Origin: Comamonas sp.
GTDB lineage: Bacteria > Pseudomonadota > Gammaproteobacteria > Burkholderiales > Burkholderiaceae_C
DNA: 6,491 nucleotides
NCBI GenBank assembly: GCA_018384835.1
Contig: JAHAYB010000056.1
Location: forward strand, 1 to 6,491
Direction of reading: 5' to 3'
Shown in pieces: positions 1-6,491 of this stretch (position 1 is its first letter; each line of letters begins with the position of its first letter). The translations under genes were made by a program, and so were the position numbers. The notes below the pieces were generated by a model. It was not told the DNA's origin. It saw nothing but the letters and a program-made list of their open reading frames with translations, and ran no database searches.

Positions 1-70
1 CTCGTCCCCTTCAGAAGGTTCAACAGCGCCTTGAGGCTAGGCCACCTCCGCAGTGTGAAATACTAGGGTC

Positions 71-808
71 ATGACTGTTACTACCACCCCACTTGCCCCC
101 AACACGCTGGACTGGTCGCGCATACGCGCCATTACCTTGGATTTGGACGATACCCTGTGGCCAACCAAGCCCGTCATTCAGCAGACTGAAGCCGCTTTGC
201 AGCAGTGGTTTGCCCAACACGCCCCGCAAACCGCCCAGCTTTGGGGCGACAAAGAGCGCCTAACCACCCTGCGCAAACAGGTATGGCAAGCCATGCCCGA
301 GGCACAGCGCATTGACTTCAGCACCCTGCGCCGCCGCCTGATTAGCACCGCCTTGGCGCAATGTGGTGAAGATGCCGCCGCCCTGACTGAACCCGCCTTT
401 GCCATCTACTTCCAGGCACGCCAGCAGGTCAGTTTTTTTGAAGGCGCTTTGCCCGCCCTGGAGCAACTGGCCGCCCGTTACCCCGTAGTGGCCTTGAGCA
501 ATGGCAATGCCGATGTGCAGCAAATTGGCATTGGCCACCTGTTTCACGCCGCTTGCAATGCCATCAGCACCGGGGCAGCCAAGCCCGATGCCGCCATCTT
601 CCTGGCAGGCGCGGCGGCGGCAGGAGTACCCCCGCAAGCCGTGCTACACATTGGCGACGATGCCGCCTTAGACATGCAAGGCGCTTTGCGCGTTGGTATG
701 CAAGCCGCCTGGATTAACCCTGCACAAAGCCCCTGGCCTTACGCAGCGCCAGCGCCGCAGCTCAACCTGCCCAGCTTTGCGGCCTTGGTAGCACACTCCT
801 TTTTTTAA
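71..808 (+). CDS. HAD-superfamily hydrolase (haloacid dehalogenase-like phosphatase)
   Basis: This 245-residue protein has the four HAD signature motifs in order. Motif I is LDLDDTLW (residues 23-30), with D24 as expected nucleophile and D26 as acid/base. Motif II is ALSNGN (S143). Motif III lysine is K171 in the AAKPDAA segment. Motif IV is HIGDDAALD (D196, D197, D201), which would bind Mg2+. Between motifs I and II lies a mostly helical stretch of about 100 residues, consistent with a C1-type cap as in HAD-IA enzymes. The family hydrolyses phosphate esters through an aspartyl-phosphate intermediate, probably in the cytoplasm. The substrate cannot be read from sequence; a small-metabolite or nucleotide phosphatase is the usual guess. 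The start is the first ATG after an in-frame TGA at 56-58; the only SD-like bases (AGGG, 65-68) are too close to be convincing. The last codons lie in a T-run that leads into TAA. The tryptophan-rich gene follows after 25 bp. Confidence 0.9.
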   Translation: MTVTTTPLAPNTLDWSRIRAITLDLDDTLWPTKPVIQQTEAALQQWFAQHAPQTAQLWGDKERLTTLRKQVWQAMPEAQRIDFSTLRRRLISTALAQCGEDAAALTEPAFAIYFQARQQVSFFEGALPALEQLAARYPVVALSNGNADVQQIGIGHLFHAACNAISTGAAKPDAAIFLAGAAAAGVPPQAVLHIGDDAALDMQGALRVGMQAAWINPAQSPWPYAAPAPQLNLPSFAALVAHSFF

Positions 809-810
809 TT

Positions 811-826
811 GTTAGGTAGTTAGGTA
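811..826 (+). repeat. Perfect tandem 8-bp duplication upstream of the Trp-rich gene
   Basis: GTTAGGTA occurs twice head to tail in the 25-bp gap between the HAD stop codon and the next ATG (834). The second copy supplies the only SD-like AGG (822-824), 9 nt from the start codon. The duplication may be replication slippage; an effect on translation is possible but not shown. Confidence 0.6.
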
Positions 827-833
827 TTTTGAT

Positions 834-1100
834 ATGTGGCTATTGTTAGTAAGCGTTGTTTTGGCAGTACTCAAACTATTGGCACAGCAAGAGGTGCTGA
901 ACTTTATGTGGTTACAGCACCTGTCTTGGTGGTGGGTCGTTGCCTCATTTGGCTTGACGGCTACTTGGTGGGCGTATGCCGATGCCTCAGGCTTAACCAA
1001 GCGCCAAGCCAATGCGCGTGTGCAGCAGCGGCGTTTGATGCGTATGGAAAAAACCAAGCAAGCCCTACGAGACACCGGCACACAGCCCCCTAAGCGCTAA
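834..1100 (+). CDS. Small Trp-rich membrane protein (TIGR04438-like)
   Basis: This 88-residue protein has a hydrophobic N-terminal helix (about residues 2-16) and a second hydrophobic, tryptophan-rich segment (about 31-47) containing WWW (32-34) and WW (45-46). A YADASGLTKR junction follows, then a highly basic, Arg/Lys/Gln-rich tail (about 56-88). The pattern of two short membrane helices, then a D-A-S/T-GLTKR motif and a charged C-terminus, matches the small Trp-rich family TIGR04438, known mainly from Burkholderiales. Its function is unknown. I infer an inner-membrane protein with the basic tail in the cytoplasm. The start follows the HAD gene by 25 bp, so the two may share a transcript. 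The SD is weak (AGG at 822-824). A larger-than-expected overlapping frame (836-1093) was not chosen because it lacks this family pattern. Confidence 0.8.
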   Translation: MWLLLVSVVLAVLKLLAQQEVLNFMWLQHLSWWWVVASFGLTATWWAYADASGLTKRQANARVQQRRLMRMEKTKQALRDTGTQPPKR

Positions 1101-1103
1101 GTT

Positions 1104-1125
1104 AAGAAGGTATGAAGAAGGTATG
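1104..1125 (+). repeat. Perfect tandem 11-bp repeat between convergent genes
   Basis: AAGAAGGTATG occurs twice without a gap just after the Trp-rich gene stop (1098-1100), followed by AA as the start of a third unit. A short GGT/ACC pairing and a seven-T run (1132-1138) come next. The region could help end transcription of the plus-strand pair, but the stem is too weak for me to call a terminator. Confidence 0.65.
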
Positions 1126-1169
1126 AACCATCTTTTTTTCTATTGGGGATAGGCTCAGGTTTGCCGCAC

Positions 1170-2372
1170 TTACCCCTGCATCACCTGGGCAATCGCCTGG
1201 CAAGAATAGCCAATGTTCTGGCTATTCAAGGCCGCTACGCAGATGCGGCCTGTGTCGGTGCCGTAAACGCCAAACTCGCTGCGCAGGCGCTGCATTTGCT
1301 CTTTGCTCAGGCCGGAGTAGCTGAACATGCCAATCTGCTCAATCATGAAGGACATGTCTTGCTGCACACCAGCAGCTTTCAGGCCATCGACCAGCGCCTG
1401 GCGCATGGCTTTGATGCGCACGCGCATGGCGGCCAGCTCATCTTCCCATTGCTGGCGCAGGGCGGGGGTGTTGAGCACTTTGGCGACGACCGCGCCGCCG
1501 TGGGTGGGTGGGTTGGAGTAGTTGGTGCGAATGGCAATTTTTAGTTGCGAGAGTACGCGGCTGGCCTCTTCCTTGTCATTCGCCACAACCGAGAGTGCGC
1601 CCACGCGCTCGCCGTACAGCGAAAAGCTCTTGGAAAAAGAGGTGGAGACAAAAACGTTCAAGCCCGCATCCACAAACTTACCGACGACTGCGCCATCTTC
1701 AGCAATGCCGTGGCCAAAACCTTGGTAGGCCATGTCTAGGAAGGGAATCAGTTGCCCAGCCTTCACCACGGCAATGACTTCATCCCACTGTGCGGCGGTC
1801 AGGTCGTAGCCGGTGGGGTTGTGGCAACAGGCGTGTAGCACGGCAATAGTGCCAGGGGCGGCGGCGCGTAGGTCAGTCAGCAGGGCTTCAAAAGCTACGC
1901 CGCGCTGGGCTGCGTCGTAATAGCGGTAGGTGCTAACCGTAAAGCCCGCGTTGGTGAAGATAGCGCGGTGGTTTTCCCAACTGGGGTCGGAAATCAGCAC
2001 CTGGGCATTGGGGTTGAGTGTGTGCAAAAAGTCTGCGCCAATTTTTAACGCGCCCGTGCCGCCAATGGCTTGCACCGTGGCTACACGGCCTGATTGCAGC
2101 ACCTCGCTATCCGCGCCAAACACCAGGCCTTGCACTGCGCTGGCGTAGGCGGCAATGCCGTCAATGGGCAGATAGCCGCGTGGGCTGGCTTGGGCGGTGA
2201 GTTCGTTTTCAGCGGTTTTTACGCATTCGAGCAGGGGCAGCTTGCCGTTATCGTCAAAGTACACGCCCACGCCCAGGTTGACTTTGCGGGGGTTGGGGTC
2301 GGCGTTAAATTGTTCGTTCAAGCCCAAAATGGGGTCGCGTGGAGCCATCTGGACGGCGGTAAATAAAGACAT
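1170..2372 (-). CDS. tyrB: Class I PLP-dependent aminotransferase, aromatic/aspartate type
   Basis: This 400-residue protein aligns throughout with the aspartate/aromatic aminotransferase subgroup. Visible landmarks are [18 protein letters not shown] (31-48), the GGTGALK segment (104-110), W132 in SDPSWENH, the HNPTG motif with N185, D213 in DMAYQGF, the Schiff-base lysine K248 in [14 protein letters not shown], and substrate-carboxylate arginine R376 in TGRICVA. The family moves the amino group between aspartate, tyrosine or phenylalanine and 2-oxoglutarate in the cytoplasm, serving aromatic amino acid and aspartate metabolism. Aromatic preference is inferred from its resemblance to beta-proteobacterial proteins annotated tyrB; aspC-like activity is equally possible. 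I chose the ATG at 2372, giving MSLFTAV, because a good Shine-Dalgarno sequence precedes it and homologues start there. An upstream in-frame ATG (2495) would add 41 atypical residues. The gene is divergent from uvrB and convergent with the Trp-rich gene. Confidence 0.93.
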   Translation of the reverse strand: MSLFTAVQMAPRDPILGLNEQFNADPNPRKVNLGVGVYFDDNGKLPLLECVKTAENELTAQASPRGYLPIDGIAAYASAVQGLVFGADSEVLQSGRVATVQAIGGTGALKIGADFLHTLNPNAQVLISDPSWENHRAIFTNAGFTVSTYRYYDAAQRGVAFEALLTDLRAAAPGTIAVLHACCHNPTGYDLTAAQWDEVIAVVKAGQLIPFLDMAYQGFGHGIAEDGAVVGKFVDAGLNVFVSTSFSKSFSLYGERVGALSVVANDKEEASRVLSQLKIAIRTNYSNPPTHGGAVVAKVLNTPALRQQWEDELAAMRVRIKAMRQALVDGLKAAGVQQDMSFMIEQIGMFSYSGLSKEQMQRLRSEFGVYGTDTGRICVAALNSQNIGYSCQAIAQVMQG

Positions 2373-2587
2373 GCAGCTTCCTTCTTGTACTTGGATGTTC
2401 TGACGCGGCAGACAATCCCAATCTATACAGCAGGCTACAGACCCCGACGGGCGGCAGCGCTGGAGGTATATGGCTATGGAAAATCGCACCAACACCCCCA
2501 GTTAAGAGAGCTAGCAGCGCGAGGCAACCGGCCATTTTACGACCGGCGAGTGCGCCCATTGTTTTAGAACTTGTCCAAAATCAGAAT
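2373..2587. promoter_or_regulatory. Divergent intergenic region, aminotransferase / uvrB
   Basis: This 215-bp gap must hold the promoters for both divergent genes. On the minus strand the best pair I see is TTGGTG, a 16-bp spacer and TATACC (roughly 2472-2499), which is only a partial sigma-70 match. For uvrB I see no convincing -35/-10 pair. No clear CTG-N10-CAG LexA box is present, although the half-like CTATACAG occurs at 2423-2430. No credible small gene is visible in the gap. Confidence 0.4.
2377..2384 (-). promoter_or_regulatory. Shine-Dalgarno site that sets the aminotransferase start
   Basis: On the minus strand GAAGGAAG lies 4 nt before the ATG at 2372. It is purine-rich with an AGGA core and supports this ATG over the longer upstream frame that starts at 2495. 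Confidence 0.75.
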
Positions 2588-4663
<2,076 letters not shown>

Positions 4664-4672
4664 AGGGTTTTG

Positions 4673-4681
4673 TGCTATACT
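4673..4681 (+). promoter_or_regulatory. Extended -10 promoter element, probably for the isc genes
   Basis: TGCTATACT matches the TGn-TATAAT extended -10 pattern, with five of six bases of the hexamer (TATACT, 4676-4681). No good -35 hexamer lies 16-18 bp upstream, which extended -10 promoters can tolerate. Transcription would begin near 4688. The element overlaps the proposed IscR site, which fits repression of iscR by its own product. Confidence 0.55.
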
Positions 4682-4701
4682 GGCAGAAATTACTCAAGAA
4701 A
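4677..4701 (+). promoter_or_regulatory. Candidate type 1 IscR-binding site
   Basis: Comparing these 25 bases with the published type 1 IscR consensus (ATASYYGACTRWWWYAGTCRRSTAT), I count 18 agreements. The right half (AAATTACTCAAG) is the stronger. The site overlaps the -10 element and the predicted start of transcription ahead of iscR, where holo-IscR autorepression is expected. The left half is degenerate, so this is a plausible but unproven operator. Confidence 0.45.
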
Positions 4702-4702
4702 T

Positions 4703-4755
4703 AGCCTGATGACCGCCCTTGAAACTGTGAACACTGTAGGTCATCTGGCTTTTTT
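4703..4755 (+). terminator. Terminator-like hairpin with T-tract between uvrB and iscR
   Basis: The arms AGCCTGATGACC (4703-4714) and GGTCATCTGGCT (4739-4750) pair at 11 of 12 positions with one T/T mismatch, around a 24-nt loop. Six T bases (4750-4755) follow at once. The long loop is unusual, but stem plus T-tract fits an intrinsic terminator on the plus strand. It would end uvrB transcription. It also lies downstream of the putative isc promoter, so it could attenuate iscR or define a short RNA of about 68 nt. Confidence 0.6.
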
Positions 4756-4784
4756 CATTGGGTGTACTTTTTATTGCACTGTGT

Positions 4785-4790
4785 AAGGAG
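4785..4790 (+). promoter_or_regulatory. Strong Shine-Dalgarno site that sets the iscR start
   Basis: AAGGAG lies 7 nt before the ATG at 4798. It favours this ATG over the in-frame GTG at 4762, which would add 12 residues not found in IscR proteins. Confidence 0.85.
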
Positions 4791-4797
4791 TTCCCCC

Positions 4798-5331
4798 ATG
4801 CGTCTGACCACCAAAGGCCGCTTCGCCGTTACCGCCATGATTGACTTGGCTCTGCGCCAAAACAACGGCCCCGTCACCCTGGCCGCCATCAGCCAGCGCC
4901 AGCAGATTTCCCTGTCCTACCTGGAGCAGTTATTCGGCAAGCTGCGCCGCAACGAGCTGGTTGAATCCACCCGAGGCCCCGGCGGCGGCTACACCCTGGC
5001 GCGTAAAGCGGCAGATATCACGATTACCGACATCATCACCTCGGTTGATGAACCGATTGATGCCACCCAATGCGGCGGCAAAGAAAACTGCCTGGGCGAC
5101 CAAGGCCGCTGCATGACGCATGACCTATGGTCTGCCCTGAACCGCCACATGGCGGAGTTTCTGGATTCGGTCACCCTGCAAAAACTAGTGGACGAGCAAC
5201 TGGCACGCGGTATCCGCATTGAAGACAAACCCGTGGTGCGCCGCGCTATCTCTTCCGCCCCAGTGGTCAAGCCCATCCGCGTGAATGCGCCCAACTCGGT
5301 TTTTGCTTTGGGTAGCATGAGTAAGGCGTAA
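4798..5331 (+). CDS. iscR: Fe-S cluster-sensing Rrf2-family regulator IscR
   Basis: This 177-residue Rrf2-family regulator begins with the typical MRLTTKGRFAVTAMIDLAL. The N-terminal winged helix-turn-helix includes ISLSYLEQLFGKLRRNELVESTRGPGGGY (about residues 37-65). The cluster-binding segment has C92, C98, C105 and H108. IscR carries a [2Fe-2S] cluster when iron-sulfur supply is adequate and then represses the isc operon; the apo form regulates other genes. The spacing here is C-x5-C-x6-C-x2-H, one residue longer in the second interval than in the E. coli protein (C92, C98, C104, H107). The C-terminus is about 15 residues longer than in E. coli, with a basic and Ala/Val/Ser-rich tail. A candidate IscR site lies upstream. 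A nuclease gene, not iscS, comes next, 26 bp downstream. Confidence 0.96.
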   Translation: MRLTTKGRFAVTAMIDLALRQNNGPVTLAAISQRQQISLSYLEQLFGKLRRNELVESTRGPGGGYTLARKAADITITDIITSVDEPIDATQCGGKENCLGDQGRCMTHDLWSALNRHMAEFLDSVTLQKLVDEQLARGIRIEDKPVVRRAISSAPVVKPIRVNAPNSVFALGSMSKA

Positions 5332-5339
5332 CGCTACCC
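5310..5339 (+). repeat. Inverted repeat spanning the iscR stop codon
   Basis: GGGTAGC (5310-5316) and GCTACCC (5333-5339) form a perfect 7-bp stem around a 16-nt loop that contains the iscR stop codon (5329-5331). No T-tract follows; a run of seven C bases (5337-5343) does, so this is not a standard intrinsic terminator. It may be an mRNA-processing or stability hairpin at the iscR/nuclease boundary. Confidence 0.5.
5316..5325 (+). repeat. Left copy of a 10-bp direct repeat flanking the nuclease gene
   Basis: CATGAGTAAG here is identical to 6373-6382. This copy lies in the last codons of iscR, reading M-S-K in frame. The other copy covers the iscS start codon, also reading M-S-K. Together they bracket the extra gene. 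Confidence 0.6.
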
Positions 5340-5357
5340 CCCCTCCTGCAACCAACC

Positions 5358-6377
5358 ATGCAAGACACAGGCTTTGCCGATATTGCACAGCTCATCACCG
5401 CTGCACGACAACGCGCAGTGCAGGCGGTCAATACCGCGCTGATTGAGCTGTACTGGCAAATAGGCGAGCGCATCAGCCGCAAAATTGCTGCTGCGCAATG
5501 GGGCGATGGCGTAGTGCAACAACTAGCGCAGTATTTGGCGCAAACCCATCCTGGGCTGCGTGGCTTTACCCGCGCTAACCTGTTCAGGATGCGGCAGTTT
5601 TATGAAGCCTACCCCGACCCAGCAATTGTCTCGGCAGTGCTGAGACAACTGCCTTGGACGCACCACCTCATCATCCTGAGCCAAAGCAAACGCCCCGAAG
5701 AGCGCGAGTTCTACCTGCGCCTAGCGGCACAGGAAAAATGGAGCAGCCGCCAGCTAGAACGTCAGTTCAAGGCCGCCCTGTTTGAGCGCACGGTACTCGC
5801 CCCGCCAAAAGTGTCACCAGTGCTGGCACAAAATCACCCGGATGCCGTCAGCATCTTTCGAGACAGCTATCTTGTTGAATTTCTGGAGCTGCGAGAAGGC
5901 CATGCAGAAGCCGACCTGCATCGCGGCCTGCTGGCACGGCTCAAGGACTTCTTGATTGAACTAGGCCGCGACTTCTGCTTTGTCGGCAGCGAATACCCCG
6001 TGCAAGTAGGCGGGCGCGATTTTGCGCTGGACTTGCTGTTCTTTCACCGTGGCCTGAACTGCTTGGTTGCCATCGAACTGAAAGTAGGCCGCTTCGAGCC
6101 AGAATACTTGGGCAAGCTGAACTTCTACCTCGAAGCCTTAGACAGAGATACCAAAAAGCCCCACGAGCATCCGGCCATCGGCGTGCTGCTGTGTGCCAGC
6201 AAGGACGATGAAGTGGTGGAATACGCACTATCGCGCAGCACATCCCCCGCCCTGATTACCGAATACCAGACCCAGCTACCCGACAAAGCATTGCTACGCG
6301 CCAAGCTGCACGAGTTCTATCGGCAGAACGCGCAAATGCAAGACGAAGCAAGCGATGATGGTGAACCCACAACATGA
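5358..6377 (+). CDS. YhcG/DUF1016-family PD-(D/E)XK nuclease
   Basis: This 339-residue protein has the two-part YhcG/DUF1016 architecture. The N-terminal helical domain (about 5-145) contains [13 protein letters not shown] (28-40), [19 protein letters not shown] (69-87) and [10 protein letters not shown] (98-107). The C-terminal PD-(D/E)XK nuclease domain (about 165-320) has D225 in FALDLLFF and the E240-L-K242 triad in [26 protein letters not shown]. The catalytic residues look intact. The family is commonly found near type I restriction and other defence genes; its physiological role is poorly known. No restriction or methylase gene is visible here. Instead the gene sits between iscR and iscS and its TGA overlaps the iscS ATG. 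Its three cysteines (207, 235, 279) are scattered and form no obvious Fe-S motif. No SD precedes the ATG; upstream is C-rich. Codon use resembles its neighbours, so any acquisition is probably not recent. Confidence 0.88.
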   Translation: MQDTGFADIAQLITAARQRAVQAVNTALIELYWQIGERISRKIAAAQWGDGVVQQLAQYLAQTHPGLRGFTRANLFRMRQFYEAYPDPAIVSAVLRQLPWTHHLIILSQSKRPEEREFYLRLAAQEKWSSRQLERQFKAALFERTVLAPPKVSPVLAQNHPDAVSIFRDSYLVEFLELREGHAEADLHRGLLARLKDFLIELGRDFCFVGSEYPVQVGGRDFALDLLFFHRGLNCLVAIELKVGRFEPEYLGKLNFYLEALDRDTKKPHEHPAIGVLLCASKDDEVVEYALSRSTSPALITEYQTQLPDKALLRAKLHEFYRQNAQMQDEASDDGEPTT

Positions 6378-6382
6378 GTAAG
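6373..6382 (+). repeat. Right copy of a 10-bp direct repeat flanking the nuclease gene
   Basis: CATGAGTAAG here includes the iscS start codon and is identical to the copy at the end of iscR (5316-5325). The flanking bases differ on both sides, so identity is exactly 10 bp. Confidence 0.6.
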
Positions 6383-6491
6383 AGCACAAGCACCACCCAC
6401 CTCCCCATTTACCTAGATTACGGCGCAACCACCCCTGTTGACCCGCGTGTGGTGCAGGCCATGCTGGTCTGGCTGGGGGCGCATTTTGGCA
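6374..6491 (+). CDS. iscS: Cysteine desulfurase IscS, N-terminal fragment (cut by window edge)
   Basis: The 39 visible codons read [20 protein letters not shown] and continue [19 protein letters not shown]. The [16 protein letters not shown] pattern is diagnostic of the IscS/NifS N-terminus. IscS is a PLP enzyme that takes sulfur from cysteine and passes it to the IscU scaffold in Fe-S cluster assembly. The PLP lysine and catalytic cysteine lie beyond the window. The ATG overlaps the TGA of the upstream nuclease gene by the ATGA arrangement and has no good SD of its own, which suggests translational coupling. The short Ser/Thr-rich lead (residues 2-8) before the conserved start is slightly longer than usual. 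iscU and iscA probably follow outside the window. Confidence 0.92.
   Translation, partial: MSKSTSTTHLPIYLDYGATTPVDPRVVQAMLVWLGAHFG

Noticed and set aside
1..70. Promoter for the HAD gene (TTGAGG at 31-36, AATACT at 59-64)
   Set aside because: The spacer would be 22 bp, too long for a sigma-70 promoter, and the window starts here, so the true upstream region may be missing.
1143..1544. Plus-strand frame of 133 residues opposite the aminotransferase
   Set aside because: It is an antisense shadow: the opposite strand encodes the conserved C-terminal part of the aminotransferase.
2373..2495. Longer aminotransferase start at 2495 (41 extra residues)
   Set aside because: The added residues do not resemble the family, and a strong SD sits directly before the ATG at 2372.
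2305..2559. Minus-strand 84-residue frame with a hydrophobic, signal-peptide-like start
   Set aside because: It overlaps the start of the aminotransferase in another frame, lacks a convincing ribosome site, and its second half is simply out-of-frame aminotransferase sequence.
4762..4797. GTG start adding 12 residues to IscR
   Set aside because: IscR proteins begin at MRLTTKGR, and the strong AAGGAG at 4785-4790 is placed correctly for the ATG at 4798.
5358..6377. Nuclease gene as part of a restriction-modification or transposon unit
   Set aside because: No methylase, specificity subunit, transposase or terminal inverted repeats are visible; only the short flanking direct repeat hints at insertion.

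Overview
The window looks like core chromosome of a betaproteobacterium, most likely Burkholderiales and plausibly Comamonadaceae. Three things suggest this. One gene encodes a small tryptophan-rich membrane protein of a kind I know essentially only from Burkholderiales. An aromatic/aspartate-type aminotransferase is divergent from uvrB, as is common in that order. uvrB is followed by the start of an isc iron-sulfur cluster operon. The GC content is moderately high by eye. I see no phage, insertion sequence, CRISPR array, tRNA or rRNA. No gap between genes exceeds about 215 bases.

Layout, left to right: (1) a HAD-family hydrolase (71-808, +), followed closely by the tryptophan-rich protein (834-1100, +); (2) a PLP-dependent class I aminotransferase on the minus strand (1170-2372), convergent with the first pair; (3) a 215-bp divergent intergenic region; (4) uvrB (2588-4663, +), full length with all its helicase motifs and its C-terminal UVR domain; (5) a 134-bp regulatory gap holding an extended -10 element, a plausible IscR-binding site and a strong hairpin with a T-tract; (6) iscR (4798-5331, +); (7) a YhcG/DUF1016-type PD-(D/E)XK nuclease gene (5358-6377, +); (8) the first 39 codons of iscS (6374 to the window edge, +).

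The unusual part is the isc region. iscR is normally followed directly by iscS. Here a full-length gene of a nuclease family best known from restriction and defence loci sits between them. Its stop codon overlaps the iscS start (ATGA), so it appears built into the operon and translationally coupled to the cysteine desulfurase. A 10-bp exact direct repeat (CATGAGTAAG) flanks the extra gene, once at the end of iscR and once at the start of iscS. Upstream, the putative IscR-controlled promoter lies before, not after, a terminator-like hairpin. That could mean attenuation of the operon or a short IscR-controlled RNA. The gene identities are well supported; the regulatory readings are inferences from sequence alone.
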